A stretch of DNA of 38,008 nucleotides from Terriglobia bacterium (GCA_020072805.1 JAIQGC010000036.1:1-38008), one strand, 5' to 3'; shown: positions 25,195-36,351, counted from the stretch's first letter. Program-made: numbers and translations. Notes: a model not told the origin generated them from the sequence alone.

Positions 25195-25382
25195 TTATCT
25201 TGCGTTGCTTCCTCGCCGTCTGGCCTTCCTGGCACTTCCCGTTGCCCATGAAGCTGTGAGAGTGCGAACAAGCGGACGCGCCATTTTCCCTGGCAGCAAC
25301 AGCGACTGCGGCCCCCGGCCAGCCCGGACCCAGCAGCCCGCCTGAACCGAAATTCGAGCAAGAAAGCGACAGAGGACCAACG

Positions 25383-26663
25383 ATGAGCGAAGCAACCTGC
25401 CGGCGCGAACTGGATCTGGAAATTGCCGCCGAAGTTGTGGCCAAGGCCACCGACAAAATTGCCAAGGAAATGGCCCGCGTCGCCCGCGTCCCCGGCTTCC
25501 GTCCCGGTAAAGCCCCCCTCTCGCTCATCCGCCGCCGCTTCGCCGACGAGATCAAGGGCGAAGTCCTGCAATCGCTCGTCCCCGAGCACGTCGAAAAAGC
25601 AGTCACCGAGCAGAACCTCACCCCCGTCTCCCAGCCTCAAGTCGACAAGCTGGACTACGCTGACGGCGGCCCGCTCAAGTTCCGCGCCATCTTCGAAGTT
25701 CTTCCCGAAATCAAGCTCGCCGAATACAAGGGCCTCGAAATCCAAATTGAAGAGACCCCGCTAACCGACGACAACGTCGCCAAGGCTCTCGAAGAGATGC
25801 GCGAGCGCGCCTCTTCTTTCGCTCCCCTCGAAGGCCGCGCCTCCGCAAAAGGCGATTTCGTCGAAATGAAGCTCCACGGCACCCCCTCCGAGGGCGGCGA
25901 TCCCATCGAAGCCGATCGCGTCCTCTGCCATCTCGGCGCCGAGGAAACCCTCGAAGCCTTCAACGAAAATCTCCTGGGCGTCAAAGCCGGCGATCACAAG
26001 GAATTTTCCGTCGTCTATCCCGCCGACTATCCCGACGCCAAGCTTTCCGGCAAAACTTTTCAGTACGCCGTGGACGTGCTCGGCCTCAAAACCAAGACGC
26101 TCCCCGAACTCAACGACGAATTCGCCAAGGACGTGAGCGACCTGTCCACCCTCGAAGAGCTTCGCGCCGATATCCGCAAGCGCATGGAGCACTCCATCGA
26201 GCACCGCAGCAAGGAACTGGTCCGCGAGAAGCTCTTGGCCGCCCTCGTCAAGCTGCATGACTTCCCCGTGCCCCAGGCCCTCGTCGAACACCAGATGGAC
26301 GTGCGCATCGAACGCGTCCTGCGCTCGCTCGCCCAGCAGGGCGTGGACCCCCGCGCCGTCAATATGGACTGGGCCGGCCTGCGCAGCCGCCAGCAGGAGA
26401 AGGCCAGCGACGACGTCAAGGCCGAACTCATCGTCGACCGCATCGCCACCGAGGAAAAAATCGATGTCTCCGAAGCCGACGTCGACGCCGAACTCGAACA
26501 CCTCGCTTCCCACAGTGGCGATTCCGCAACCGACCTCCGCGCTCGATTGACAAAGCAGGGGTCGCTCGATAGGATGAAAGCCAAGCTGCGAAGCGACAAG
26601 ACTCTCGACTGGCTCGCGCAGAATTCCCGGATTCAAACGGTCGCCGCGGCGGAAGCGAAGTAA
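25383..26663 (+). CDS. tig: Trigger factor, ribosome-associated chaperone
   Basis: The 426-residue chaperone binds the ribosome exit tunnel and shields nascent chains. The N-terminal ribosome-binding domain carries the signature [18 protein letters not shown] (about residues 36-53; family GFRxGKxP). The peptidyl-prolyl isomerase domain (about 140-230) starts near [12 protein letters not shown]. The helical C-terminal arms (about 240-415) are full length. AGAGGA lies about 7 nt before the ATG. It is first in tig-clpP-clpX-lon, 44 nt before clpP, an order found in many bacteria that links folding and degradation of new proteins. Confidence 0.93.
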   Translation: MSEATCRRELDLEIAAEVVAKATDKIAKEMARVARVPGFRPGKAPLSLIRRRFADEIKGEVLQSLVPEHVEKAVTEQNLTPVSQPQVDKLDYADGGPLKFRAIFEVLPEIKLAEYKGLEIQIEETPLTDDNVAKALEEMRERASSFAPLEGRASAKGDFVEMKLHGTPSEGGDPIEADRVLCHLGAEETLEAFNENLLGVKAGDHKEFSVVYPADYPDAKLSGKTFQYAVDVLGLKTKTLPELNDEFAKDVSDLSTLEELRADIRKRMEHSIEHRSKELVREKLLAALVKLHDFPVPQALVEHQMDVRIERVLRSLAQQGVDPRAVNMDWAGLRSRQQEKASDDVKAELIVDRIATEEKIDVSEADVDAELEHLASHSGDSATDLRARLTKQGSLDRMKAKLRSDKTLDWLAQNSRIQTVAAAEAK

Positions 26664-26707
26664 GGAACAGAGCGAATCCGGGTCCTTCGGACGGAATTTC
26701 CCAAACC

Positions 26708-27328
26708 ATGAAAAACAACAACGATCCTTCCTATAACGGCACGACGCTGATTCCCATGGTGGTCGAACAGACCAGCCGTGGCGAACGCGCCTACGACATC
26801 TATTCCCGCCTCCTCAAAGAGCACATCATTTTCATCGGCACGCCCATTGACGACCACGTCGCCAATCTGGCCACCGCCCAGATGCTCTTTCTGCAGGCCG
26901 AAGACCCCGAAAAAGACATTCAGATCTACATCAATTCCCCGGGCGGCTCCATCACCGCCGGCCTGGCCATCTACGACACCATGCAGTTCGTCAAGCCCGA
27001 CGTGGTCACCACCTGCGTCGGCCAGGCCGCTTCCATCGCCGCCGTCCTGCTCGCCGGCGGCGCGCCCAAAAAGCGCTTCGCCCTGCCCAACGCCAGAATC
27101 CTCATTCACCAGCCCTGGATGAGCGGCCTCGGCGGACAGGCCACCGACATCGACATCCATGCCAAGGAAATCATTCGCATGCGCGAGATGCTCAATAAAC
27201 TCCTCGCCCAGCACACCGGCCAGCCGCTCGATAAAATCGAAAAGGACGTCGAGCGCGATTACATCATGAGCGCCGCGCAGGCCAAGGAATACGGAATCAT
27301 TGACGACATCATTTACAAGCAGCGCTAG
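26708..27328 (+). CDS. clpP: ATP-dependent Clp protease proteolytic subunit
   Basis: The 206-residue serine peptidase forms the tetradecameric barrel that works with ClpX. The catalytic triad is visible: Ser109 in [10 protein letters not shown], His134 in LIHQPWMSG, and Asp184 in VERDYIMS. The substrate-strand motif [16 protein letters not shown] is intact. The N-terminal propeptide is short, and the first residues after it ([19 protein letters not shown]) match the processed form of other ClpPs. The sequence SIAAVL replaces the usual SMGAFL, a mild variation. It is co-transcribed with tig; clpX follows after 187 nt, longer than expected. Confidence 0.95.
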   Translation: MKNNNDPSYNGTTLIPMVVEQTSRGERAYDIYSRLLKEHIIFIGTPIDDHVANLATAQMLFLQAEDPEKDIQIYINSPGGSITAGLAIYDTMQFVKPDVVTTCVGQAASIAAVLLAGGAPKKRFALPNARILIHQPWMSGLGGQATDIDIHAKEIIRMREMLNKLLAQHTGQPLDKIEKDVERDYIMSAAQAKEYGIIDDIIYKQR

Positions 27329-27369
27329 AACGCACCGCCTGTCCCCGTTGCGTTTCTCTTTCGCCGCCT

Positions 27370-27460
27370 GTTCAGTCTAAGTTTTGGAGACATCAACCCG
27401 CTGTTGCGCACTTGTAGTCATGCAGCCCTTTTTCCTGCGCGCCGCGGCCAGTTCAGCCTA
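27370..27460. repeat. Pair of GTTCAGYCTA motifs between clpP and clpX
   Basis: GTTCAGTCTA (27370-27379) and GTTCAGCCTA (27451-27460) are 81 nt apart in the 187-nt gap. The second one overlaps TAGAAT (27459-27464), a possible -10 for a separate clpX transcript. No matching -35 was found. Confidence 0.3.
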
Positions 27461-27473
27461 GAATGACAAATAG

Positions 27474-27495
27474 AGCGCCTTCCTGTAGGGGCGCT
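27474..27495 (+). promoter_or_regulatory. Hairpin just upstream of clpX
   Basis: AGCGCC (27474-27479) and GGCGCT (27490-27495) form a 6-bp stem with a 10-nt loop, followed by TTT, 20 nt before the clpX GTG. It may modulate read-through or translation, or be neutral. Confidence 0.3.
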
Positions 27496-27515
27496 TTCAA
27501 GGGGCCGGTACACCG

Positions 27516-28769
27516 GTGAAAAAATTTAATCCAGACGAGCCGTTGCGCTGTTCCTTCTGCCATAAATCGCAGGAACAGGTCGAAAAACTGATCAGTTCGC
27601 CTTCCGACTATCCCCGCGCCTACATCTGCAACGAGTGCGTCAACGTCTGCCAGACCATCCTCGACGACGAGAAAAAGGAACAGCCCGCTACCTCCCCCGC
27701 CAAGCGCCTTCCCCGCCCCCAGGAAATCAAACAGTTTCTCGATGGCTACGTCATCGGCCAGGACCGCTCCAAGAAAAAACTCGCCGTCGCCGTCTACAAC
27801 CACTACAAGCGCATCTTCCTCAACAAGCAGCCCGGCGAAGTCGAGCTCACCAAGTCCAACATCATGCTCATCGGCCCCACCGGCACCGGCAAGACTCTCC
27901 TCGCGCAAACCCTTTCCCGCATGCTGGACGTCCCCTTCGCCATCGTGGACGCCACCACCCTCACCGAAGCCGGCTACGTCGGCGAGGACGTCGAAAACAT
28001 CATCTTGAAGCTGCTGCAGGCCGCCGACGGCGACGTTCAGAAAGCCCAGCAGGGCATCATCTATATTGACGAGATCGACAAGATCGCCAAGAAAGACGAA
28101 AATCCCTCCATCACTCGCGACGTTTCCGGCGAGGGCGTGCAGCAGGCCCTGCTCAAGATTCTCGAAGGCACCATCGCCAACGTTCCTCCCCAGGGCGGCC
28201 GCAAGCACCCGCACCAGGAATTCACCCCGGTGGACACCACCAATATTCTCTTCATCTGCGGCGGCGCCTTCGTCGGCCTCGAAAAAGTCATCGAAAAGCG
28301 CGCCGGACGCCGCTCCCTCGGTTTCCATACCGACGCCACCCCGGCTTCCACCCTGCGCCGCAACACCGAACTCCTCGATCAGGTTCAGCCCACCGATCTC
28401 ATCCGCTACGGCCTGATCCCCGAATTTGTCGGCCGCCTTCCCGTCATCGGCGTGATGAGCGACCTGGACAAGACCGCCCTCGTGCGCATCCTCACCGAGC
28501 CCAAGAACGCCCTGCTCAAGCAGTACCAGCGCCTCTTCGAATTTGAAAATGTCCGCCTGCGCTTCACCGACGACGCCCTCGAAACCGTCGCCGAAATGGC
28601 CATGCAACGCAAGGTCGGCGCCCGCGGTTTGCGCATGATTCTCGAGGATCTGATGCTCGAACTCATGTACAACCTGCCCATGCAGCGCAAGTCGCGCGAA
28701 TTTGTCGTCACCGCCGATATGGTCCGCGGCCACGAAATCAACTGGAGTTTGCTCGAGAAGGCCGGCTAA
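27516..28769 (+). CDS. clpX: ClpX ATPase, specificity subunit of ClpXP
   Basis: The 417-residue AAA+ unfoldase has an N-terminal zinc-binding domain with C12, C15, C38 and C41 (CSFC...CNEC). Walker A GPTGTGKT lies at 120-127, Walker B IIYIDEID at about 181-188 and the pore loop GYVGED near 153-158. The sensor/arginine region [14 protein letters not shown] is intact. The start is GTG at 27516 (GTGAAAAAATTT), with AAGGGG upstream. Length matches the family. lon begins 32 nt downstream. Confidence 0.95.
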   Translation: MKKFNPDEPLRCSFCHKSQEQVEKLISSPSDYPRAYICNECVNVCQTILDDEKKEQPATSPAKRLPRPQEIKQFLDGYVIGQDRSKKKLAVAVYNHYKRIFLNKQPGEVELTKSNIMLIGPTGTGKTLLAQTLSRMLDVPFAIVDATTLTEAGYVGEDVENIILKLLQAADGDVQKAQQGIIYIDEIDKIAKKDENPSITRDVSGEGVQQALLKILEGTIANVPPQGGRKHPHQEFTPVDTTNILFICGGAFVGLEKVIEKRAGRRSLGFHTDATPASTLRRNTELLDQVQPTDLIRYGLIPEFVGRLPVIGVMSDLDKTALVRILTEPKNALLKQYQRLFEFENVRLRFTDDALETVAEMAMQRKVGARGLRMILEDLMLELMYNLPMQRKSREFVVTADMVRGHEINWSLLEKAG

Positions 28770-28801
28770 GGCCGCTCCGAGCTCCGTAGTTCAGGGGTCT
28801 C

Positions 28802-31210
28802 ATGTTCAACAGGGAAAAACAGGAAATCAAGCGCGTGCCCATGATGCCCGTGCGCGATATGGTCATCTTTCCTCTTCAGATGACTCCCTTTATCGTCGGC
28901 CGCGAAGCCTCCGTGCGCGCCCTCGAAGAGGCCCTCGCCGGCGAAAAGAAAATCTTCCTGGCCACCCAGCACGACGCCTCCGTCGACGACCCCAAGGCCG
29001 AGGAAATCTACGCCGTCGGCACCCTCGCCAATATCGTCCAGAGCGTCAAGCTGCCCGACGGCAATATCCGCGTCCTGGTCGAAGGCGTCGAGCGCGCCCA
29101 GACCGTCTCCGTCGCCAACGAGGAAGGCTTCCTCCGCGCCAGCGTCCGCGTTCTCGCCGCCCGCTCCGAATCCACTCCCCAGACCGATCAGCTCGTCCAG
29201 AAAACAGCCGCCCTCTACGAACAGTTCATCAAGCTCTCCCAGAGCATGAACTACGAAACCATGATCGCCGCTGCCCGCGTCGAAGACCCTTCCCGCCTCT
29301 CCGACACCATCGCCGCCAATCTCCAGCTCCCCGTCGACGAAAAACAGGAACTGCTGGAAATGGCCGACCCCGTCGAGCGCCTCAACCGCATCTCCGACAT
29401 CCTCGAAATCGAAATCGAAAAGCTCAACGTCGACCGCAACATCAATACCCGCGTCAAGCGCCAGATGGAACGCGCCCAGAAAGAGTATTACCTCAACGAA
29501 AAACTCAAGGCCATCCAGAAGGAACTCGGCCGCGGCGAAAAAAGCGAAATCGATGAACTGCGCAAAAAAATCGACTCCCTGGGCATGTCCAAGGAAGTCC
29601 ATGAAAAGGCCGTCCAGGAGCTCAAGCGCCTGGAAATGATGCCCCCCATGTCCGCCGAATCTACCGTCAGCCGCAACTACCTCGACTGGCTCATCGCCGT
29701 GCCCTGGAAGAAGCGCTCCAAGGAAATCCGCGACATCCTCGCCGCCGAAAAAATCCTCAACGACGAGCATTACGGCCTGGAAAAGGTCAAGGAACGCATC
29801 CTCGAATTTCTCGCCGTGCGCCAGCTCGTCAAGAATCCCAAGGGCTCCATCCTCTGCTTCGTCGGGCCTCCGGGCGTCGGCAAAACCTCCCTGGCCACCT
29901 CCATCGGCCGCGCCACCGGCCGCAAGTTCGTCCGCGTCTCCCTCGGCGGCGTCCGCGACGAGGCTGAAGTCCGCGGCCACCGCCGCACCTACATCGGCGC
30001 CCTGCCCGGCCAGATCATCCAGATGATGAAGAAGGCCGGCACGGTCAACCCCATCTTCGTTCTTGATGAAGTCGATAAAATGTCCACCGACTTCCGCGGC
30101 GATCCGTCCTCCGCCCTCATGGAAGTTCTCGACCCCGAACTCAATCACGCTTTCGTCGACCATTACCTCGACGTCGAATACGACCTTTCGAAAGTCATGT
30201 TCGTCTGCACCGCCAACGTCCTGCACACCATTCCCCAGCCCCTCCAGGACCGCATGGAAATCCTGCGCATCCCCGGCTACACCGAGCAGGAAAAAATGGA
30301 AATCGCCAAGCGTTTCCTCGTGCGCAAGGCCCGGCAGGCCTGCGGCGTCAGCGATAAGCAGATGAATTTCACCGACGACGGCCTGCTCCACATCATCCGC
30401 CATTACACTCACGAAGCCGGCGTGCGCAGCCTCGAACGCGAAATCCAGAACATCACCCGCAAGGTCGCCCGCAAGGTGGTCACCGAGGGCCCCGCCTTCG
30501 CCGTCACCATCGTCCCCGAAAATATCAAGGATTTCCTCGGCATTCTCAAGTACCGCGAGATGTGGCTCGAAAAGAAAAACGAAATCGGCCTGGCCACCGG
30601 CCTGGCCTGGACCGAAGTCGGCGGTTGCGTCCTCTCCACCGAAACCACCCTCATGGAAGGCAAGGGCCGCCTCACGCTCACCGGCAAACTCGGCGACGTC
30701 ATGCAGGAATCCGCCCAGGCCGCCATGAGCTATATCCGCTCCCGCACCGCGCAGTTCGGCCTCCCCAAGGACTTCTACCGCAACGTCGAAATTCACGTGC
30801 ACGTTCCCGAAGGCGCCATCCCCAAGGACGGCCCCTCCGCCGGCATCACCATCTGCACCTCCATGGTCAGCGCCCTCACCCGCATCCCGGTGCGCTGCGA
30901 CTTGGCCATGACCGGCGAAATCACCCTTCGCGGCAAGGTTCTCCCCATCGGCGGCGTCAAGGAAAAATTGCTGGCCGCCCACCGAATGGGCTTGCGTACC
31001 ATCATCCTTCCGAAGGACAATGAGAAGGACCTGGCGGACATCCCCCAGGAGATCCTCTCCAGTTTGACGATTCAATTAGCCGAAACCATGGATGATGTTT
31101 TGCAGATTGCCCTGGAGCGGCCCATCGTCATCACGGAGAATGGCGCCATCGCGCCCGTCGCCGAGCCTTTTACCGGCTCCGCCGAGAAAGACAAGAGTTT
31201 GACCAACTAG
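28802..31210 (+). CDS. lon: ATP-dependent Lon protease
   Basis: The protein has 802 residues, nearly full E. coli length. The N-terminal substrate domain (1-200) begins with [14 protein letters not shown] coiled-coil linker follows, then the AAA+ module with Walker A GPPGVGKT (355-362) and Walker [11 protein letters not shown]. The protease domain has catalytic Ser679 in PKDGPSAG and Lys722 in GGVKEKLL, the same numbers as in E. coli. Lon degrades misfolded and regulatory proteins in the cytosol. ATG 28802 is 32 nt after clpX, so tig-clpP-clpX-lon is probably one transcript, possibly with internal starts before clpX. Confidence 0.96.
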   Translation: MFNREKQEIKRVPMMPVRDMVIFPLQMTPFIVGREASVRALEEALAGEKKIFLATQHDASVDDPKAEEIYAVGTLANIVQSVKLPDGNIRVLVEGVERAQTVSVANEEGFLRASVRVLAARSESTPQTDQLVQKTAALYEQFIKLSQSMNYETMIAAARVEDPSRLSDTIAANLQLPVDEKQELLEMADPVERLNRISDILEIEIEKLNVDRNINTRVKRQMERAQKEYYLNEKLKAIQKELGRGEKSEIDELRKKIDSLGMSKEVHEKAVQELKRLEMMPPMSAESTVSRNYLDWLIAVPWKKRSKEIRDILAAEKILNDEHYGLEKVKERILEFLAVRQLVKNPKGSILCFVGPPGVGKTSLATSIGRATGRKFVRVSLGGVRDEAEVRGHRRTYIGALPGQIIQMMKKAGTVNPIFVLDEVDKMSTDFRGDPSSALMEVLDPELNHAFVDHYLDVEYDLSKVMFVCTANVLHTIPQPLQDRMEILRIPGYTEQEKMEIAKRFLVRKARQACGVSDKQMNFTDDGLLHIIRHYTHEAGVRSLEREIQNITRKVARKVVTEGPAFAVTIVPENIKDFLGILKYREMWLEKKNEIGLATGLAWTEVGGCVLSTETTLMEGKGRLTLTGKLGDVMQESAQAAMSYIRSRTAQFGLPKDFYRNVEIHVHVPEGAIPKDGPSAGITICTSMVSALTRIPVRCDLAMTGEITLRGKVLPIGGVKEKLLAAHRMGLRTIILPKDNEKDLADIPQEILSSLTIQLAETMDDVLQIALERPIVITENGAIAPVAEPFTGSAEKDKSLTN

Positions 31211-31380
31211 CTGCGTCGAGTGCCTCGCCGGCCCGCCTTGCGGACGGCTTGTCTCGATGGTTCCGATGCGGCATGAGGTTAATGCAAGTCTGGTTTGCCC
31301 CTTCTGGCGAGTCTGTTTTTTCGCTCTCCAGTGCGGCGCGCCAATCGAAAGCACAATCCTGAAACTTAAGGCAATCACCT

Positions 31381-32685
<1,305 letters not shown>

Positions 32686-32718
32686 ACTGTCTCTAGTTAT
32701 TCCGCCCATTTCCCGTAG

Positions 32719-32738
32719 GGGCACGGCTCGCCGTGCCC
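32719..32738. repeat. Palindrome GGGCACGG-CTCG-CCGTGCCC
   Basis: A perfect 8-bp stem with a 4-nt loop, 34 nt after the rho stop. No T-run follows, so it is more like an extragenic palindromic repeat than a terminator. The related sequence at 33065 begins the same way. Confidence 0.6.
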
Positions 32739-32941
32739 GCTCTTCGCCTATTCAACCAAATCTGCTTCAAGCTCCCCGCAACCCGCGATTGAGAATCGCA
32801 TCATCCTCAGCCTCATGCGCACGTACCGTCTCCACCCGCACCGGCATCCCCGAAACCAACGCCCCATCCTGGTACCTCTCCGCCGTCCACAGCGTCGATG
32901 CCGTCTCCGCCTGGCTCTTTCTTTTCTCCCGCCTTTGTAGG

Positions 32942-32961
32942 GGCCGGGCTTCAGCCCGGCC
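32942..32961. repeat. Palindrome GGCCGGGCT-TC-AGCCCGGCC
   Basis: A perfect 9-bp inverted repeat with a 2-nt centre, preceded by TGTAGG. It is the same style as the hairpins at 33656 and 33694 (GGGCTTCAGCCC and GGGGCTTTAGCCCC), so these are probably members of one family. Confidence 0.65.
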
Positions 32962-33064
32962 TCTTTCTTTCACCACCCAATCCACCGCTCCGCACCACAA
33001 TCCCCCATAAACAATTTCGGCTCCCATCCAGGGAGCCGCCGTCGTATATTTCCCGTGGGGCCAC

Positions 33065-33111
33065 GGCACGATTGCTCCGGCTGTGTCCCGGACAGCAGTC
33101 GGAGCCGTGCC
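33065..33111. repeat. Long imperfect hairpin
   Basis: Nested complementary blocks GGCACG/CGTGCC, CTCCG/CGGAG and GCTGT/ACAGC enclose a GTCCCGG loop over 47 nt. The outer part matches the palindrome at 32719. Confidence 0.5.
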
Positions 33112-33122
33112 CGCTCTTTGTG

Positions 33123-33144
33123 GCACAGCCATTCTTGGCTGTGC
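33123..33144. repeat. Palindrome GCACAGCCA-TTCT-TGGCTGTGC
   Basis: A perfect 9-bp stem with a 4-nt loop, 11 nt after the previous hairpin. Same extragenic class. Confidence 0.6.
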
Positions 33145-33405
33145 GCCTACACCGCACCCCGGACAACAATTGGGGCCACGCCCATCCTCCGCTTACTCCC
33201 ACCGAATCTGCTTCAAACTCCACTCAACCTGATTGAAAATCGCATCATACCATCGCCCGTACCAGTTTCGAATTTAGTACCCCCTTGCGCCCAATGCTAA
33301 AATAGTACTTTGTCCGCAGGCCCGAGCCTCATCCGCTCCGGCTTCAAGAGGTCCCCCAATGCCCCCAACCTCGCTCCCCGCCAACCACCCACAGCAGCCC
33401 ACTCG

Positions 33406-33545
33406 CCACTCTCTTCCAACCCCTTTCTTTGCCACTCTTACAAACACTCTGCATCAATATCAAAACACGCCACTTCAACCCCGTGTATTTGCCACTCTTA
33501 CAGACTTCTCCTCTGTAACTATCTTTACTTGCCACTCATACGAAA
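33406..33545. repeat. Tandem repeat of about 62 nt carrying GCCACTCTTACA motifs
   Basis: GCCACT starts occur at 33406, 33431, 33469, 33491 and 33531. Units beginning 33406 and 33469 align over about 45 nt (GCCACT, then a TCAACCCC-like stretch, then TTTGCCACTCTTACA(A/G)AC), and a third partial unit starts at 33531. On the minus strand the motif reads TGTAAGAGTGGCAAA. Spacing between all motifs is not a multiple of three, so coding is unlikely. It could be a protein-binding array or a degenerate satellite. Confidence 0.6.
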
Positions 33546-33655
33546 ACAACCGGGGTGGGGGGTGTCTCTTTTTTCGGAATCTTAAAGTATTACTTGAAGT
33601 TTTTGCTATGACGATGGGCTCGCCGGAGGAACATCTTGCTGTCTCTCGAAAGGGG

Positions 33656-33675
33656 GTCAGGGCTTCAGCCCTGAC
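33656..33675. repeat. Palindrome GTCAGGGCT-TC-AGCCCTGAC
   Basis: A perfect 9-bp inverted repeat, 2-nt centre. One of three hairpins within 100 nt downstream of the DUF885 peptidase gene. Confidence 0.65.
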
Positions 33676-33693
33676 AACGCCAGCGCAAAACCT

Positions 33694-33709
33694 AGGGGCT
33701 TTAGCCCCT
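33694..33709. repeat. Palindrome AGGGGCT-TT-AGCCCCT
   Basis: A perfect 7-bp inverted repeat, same family style as the preceding one. Confidence 0.6.
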
Positions 33710-33733
33710 GAGGAACTGACCCTCGGCATTTTT

Positions 33734-33755
33734 CGGCGGACTGAAAAATCCGCCG
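33734..33755 (-). terminator. Hairpin directly after the DUF885 gene
   Basis: CGGCGGA (33734-33740) and TCCGCCG (33749-33755) form a 7-bp stem with an 8-nt A-rich loop. It begins 3 nt beyond the stop codon of the minus-strand operon. It could end that transcript, though only a weak A/T tract follows. Confidence 0.4.
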
Positions 33756-33757
33756 CC

Positions 33758-35605
33758 TCAGCGCGCCGCTTGCCCGGCGATCCACGTATTGACGTGCTGT
33801 TCCAGAAGATTGAGCGGCACCGGCCCCTGTTCCAGGACGGCGTCGTGAAATTTCCGCACGTCGAATTTCGCGCCCAGTTCTTTTTCCGCTTTGCTGCGCA
33901 GCGCGCGGATTTTCAGTTGGCCGAGTTTATACGCCAGCGCCTGCCCGGGCCAGACGATGTAGCGGTCGATTTCCACGGCGATGTCCTGATCGGTCTTGCT
34001 GGTGTTTTCGCGGAAGAAGGCGATGGCCTCTTCCCTGCTCCAGCCCATCGAGTGCATCCCGGTATCCACCACCAGGCGCACGGCGCGCCACATTTCATAA
34101 GTCAGCTGGCCGAATTTGGAATAGGGGTCGGTATAAAAACCCATCTCCTCGCCCAGGCTTTCGGAATAAAGCCCCCAGCCTTCGGTAAACGCGGAATAGC
34201 CGAGATTTTTTCTGAATTCGGGAACGCCTTCCATCTCCTGCCCCAGCGCAATCTGCAAATGATGGCCGGGAACGGATTCGTGCATGGAAAGCGCTTCCAT
34301 CTCCCACTTGGGCCGCGCTTCCAGTTTGTAGGTGTTCACGAAGAACTGTCCGGGACGGCCGGCTTCCGGCGAGCCGGGCTGGTAGTAGGCGGTGGTCTGC
34401 GACGGCGCCTTGAAATCGGGGATGGGCGTGACGCCGTAGGTCAGCCGGGGAAGTTTGCCGAAGAGCCGCGGAAGCTGCGGATCGATTTTCTTGACGATGA
34501 CGCGGTAGCCATTCTCCAAATCTTCCGCGCGAGTGTAATAAAAACGCGGATCGCTGCGCAGGAACGCGGTGAATTCCGCAAAGCTTCCCTTGAATCCGGA
34601 CGCGGCGATCACCTGATCCATTTCCGCGCGGATGCGTTTCACTTCCGCGAGGCCGATTTCGTGAATCTGCGCGGGCGTCAGGTCCGTGGTGGTCTGCCAG
34701 CGCACGCGGAATTCATAGCCGGCCTTGCCGTTGGGCAGGGATTGCGTGGAAATCTCCGCGGGGCAGGCCGGGAGATAGGTTTGCGCGAGATAGTCGTGCA
34801 GCTTGCCGAAAACCGGGACAAAACTTTCCGTATAAATCGCCTTGGCGCGCGCGGTCAGGCGAAGGCGTTCCGGCTCCGGGAATCCCGCCGGGAATTTTTT
34901 GAATGGCGCGAGCAGCGCGCTGGCCAGCGGCTCGGCGGGAACGAGGTCGGCAACCTGCTTGGGAAGATCGCGCAAGGGTACGCGCGGCGGAGCGTAGCCG
35001 CGCTTCAGTCCCTCTTGCAGCAGAGCAAGATTCTGCTCAACGGCGCGGGGCAGCGCTTCCAGCCGCGCGAGAATGTCTTCGTAGTCGGCCACGGTCTGAT
35101 GCGGCATGAGCGCCAGCGTGCTGGCGGCCTGCGAGCCGACGTTGGCCATCTGATTCATGGGCATCAGCAGATTGCGCTGCGCCACGGAAGGAAACGGAAA
35201 GGGATCATCGCCAAAACGCATCCCCGCTTCGGCGTTTTCCAGCGTCTGCATGTAGAGATCGAAATTGACGCGCTCGAATTCCGGCAAAGCCGCGCGGGAA
35301 AAACTTTTCAATTGTTTCAGGCTGGCCTCGAGCATTTCCGCGCGGCGGGCGATGCCTTCGGGGGAGTCGTCGGTCCAGCGGCGGTTCTGGCCGGGAAAGC
35401 CGGTCTCCGTGGCCATCTCCGGATTTTCCGCCATCCAACGGCGCCAGTCCTCGTCGAGATAGGCGCGGAAAGCGCGCGCGGTCTCCCGGGAGCTCTTTTC
35501 CGTGGAGGCAGAAGCTGCCGCAGGCTGCTGCGCGCGAGCCGGAGCGAGCGCGCAGAATGCGCCCAGAATGGAGAACAGAGCGAGACGGGCAACGAGGCGG
35601 TTCAT
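33758..35605 (-). CDS. Exported DUF885 family zinc-peptidase-like protein
   Basis: The 615-residue protein has a signal peptide ending near APARAQQ. The body is all-helical, as in DUF885 proteins, which resemble M32/M3-type metallopeptidases. The probable zinc site is HESVPGHH (442-449) with Glu475 in SAFTEGWGLYSE as third ligand; Glu443 would be the catalytic base. The nearby MEALSM and NTYKLEARP segments are typical for the family. It is likely periplasmic. It is the last gene of the run mutL-fabI-cmk-DUF885, 20 nt after cmk. The ATG at 35605 follows GGAGGGAAG. Peptidase activity is inferred, since the substrate is not known. Confidence 0.85.
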   Translation of the reverse strand: MNRLVARLALFSILGAFCALAPARAQQPAAASASTEKSSRETARAFRAYLDEDWRRWMAENPEMATETGFPGQNRRWTDDSPEGIARRAEMLEASLKQLKSFSRAALPEFERVNFDLYMQTLENAEAGMRFGDDPFPFPSVAQRNLLMPMNQMANVGSQAASTLALMPHQTVADYEDILARLEALPRAVEQNLALLQEGLKRGYAPPRVPLRDLPKQVADLVPAEPLASALLAPFKKFPAGFPEPERLRLTARAKAIYTESFVPVFGKLHDYLAQTYLPACPAEISTQSLPNGKAGYEFRVRWQTTTDLTPAQIHEIGLAEVKRIRAEMDQVIAASGFKGSFAEFTAFLRSDPRFYYTRAEDLENGYRVIVKKIDPQLPRLFGKLPRLTYGVTPIPDFKAPSQTTAYYQPGSPEAGRPGQFFVNTYKLEARPKWEMEALSMHESVPGHHLQIALGQEMEGVPEFRKNLGYSAFTEGWGLYSESLGEEMGFYTDPYSKFGQLTYEMWRAVRLVVDTGMHSMGWSREEAIAFFRENTSKTDQDIAVEIDRYIVWPGQALAYKLGQLKIRALRSKAEKELGAKFDVRKFHDAVLEQGPVPLNLLEQHVNTWIAGQAAR

Positions 35606-35625
35606 GATTCCCTTCCCTCCAGTGG

Positions 35626-36327
35626 TCAGACGATCTCTTTTTCGCGCTCGCGGGCCAGCAGGACAATCAGGCGAGCGGTCTCTTCCGCGTCCATGGCGGA
35701 ATTGTCCACGAGCACGGCGTCGGCGGCGCGGACCAGCGGAGAAACCTGGCGTTCGCGGTCGCGGCGGTCGCGTTCGCGCACTTCCTCGACGACCTGCGCC
35801 AGCGTAAACGACTCGCCCTTTTCCTGGTGTTCCTTCCAGCGGCGCTCGGCGCGGATTTCCGGAGAAGCTTCGAGAAAGATTTTCAGTTCGGCGCGCGGAA
35901 AAACGACGGTGCCGATGTCCCGGCCTTCCATGACCACGCCGCCTCCCGCGCCAGCCCGCTGCTGCTCGGCGACGAGCACCTGGCGCACGGCGGCGATGGC
36001 GGCGATGCGCGAAGCGGCTTCGGCGACGCGCTCGGTGCGGATTTCGGAAGTAACTTCGCGCACGTCGAGAAATACGCGGTTTTTCACGCCGGCGGCGGCC
36101 TGCTCCGGCGAGGGAGGTTTCAGTTCGATGTGCGTTTCGCGGGCCAGCGTAGCGAGCGCGGATTCGCCGTCGAGAGCCATGCCGCAGTCGAGGGCCTTGA
36201 GCGCCAGCGCGCGGTACATCGCGCCGCTATCGAGATAGAGGTAGCCGAGCAGGCCGGCCACCTGGCGGGCGACGGTGCTCTTGCCGGAACCGGCGGGACC
36301 GTCAATCGCGATGGTGAGTTTGCGCAT
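35626..36327 (-). CDS. cmk: Cytidylate kinase
   Basis: The 233-residue cytosolic enzyme phosphorylates CMP and dCMP. P-loop GPAGSGKST is at 10-18, followed by YLYLDSGAMYRALAL, the NMP-binding motif. The CMP-specific region EGRDIGTVVFP lies near 134-144 and the LID arginines in RERDRRDRERQVSPL near 184-198. Length is usual. It starts 24 nt after the fabI stop, so it is co-transcribed with it. Confidence 0.94.
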   Translation of the reverse strand: MRKLTIAIDGPAGSGKSTVARQVAGLLGYLYLDSGAMYRALALKALDCGMALDGESALATLARETHIELKPPSPEQAAAGVKNRVFLDVREVTSEIRTERVAEAASRIAAIAAVRQVLVAEQQRAGAGGGVVMEGRDIGTVVFPRAELKIFLEASPEIRAERRWKEHQEKGESFTLAQVVEEVRERDRRDRERQVSPLVRAADAVLVDNSAMDAEETARLIVLLAREREKEIV

Positions 36328-36351
36328 GCGCGGTTTTTTTCGAATGCGCCG

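Larger units (their letters stand above)
32767..33132 (-). pseudogene. Possible degenerate coding fragment
   Basis: An open frame of 121 codons on the minus strand contains protein-like text (AEIVYGGLWCGAVDWVVKE; YQDGALVSGMPVRVETVRAH; DDAILNRG), but it is interrupted by a palindrome-encoded stretch (GRAEARPLQ). The second duplicate (33193-33273, minus) reads WYDAIFNQVEWSLKQIRWE and then stop, which resembles the DDAILN end of this one. A shared, decayed gene tail is suspected; no family is recognised. Confidence 0.25.
32759..33248. repeat. Direct duplication of a ~45-nt segment
   Basis: AATCTGCTTCAA(G/A)CTCC...ATCGCATCAT occurs at 32759-32804 and 33205-33248, with only small differences. Upstream of each copy is TTTCCCGT followed by a GC hairpin (32709 and 33049). 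A larger unit therefore seems to have been duplicated and then diverged by insertions. Confidence 0.6.
32686..33357. other. Gene-poor repeat-rich region downstream of rho
   Basis: No intact gene is recognised here. The stretch contains four short hairpins, a duplicated segment of about 45 nt and open frames that look like leftovers on the minus strand. It probably gathers extragenic palindromes and decayed sequence. Confidence 0.6.

Noticed and set aside
28766-31075. 769-codon minus-strand open frame opposite lon
   Set aside because: Composition is Gly/Asp/Glu/Phe-biased as expected for the complement of lon codons; Lon motifs are intact on plus.
33406-33545. CRISPR array
   Set aside because: The repeated units are diverged, the spacers are not of uniform size, and no cas gene is present.
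33359-36238. 959-codon plus-strand open frame
   Set aside because: It is antisense to the DUF885 and cmk genes, which have clear family motifs; a high-GC shadow frame.
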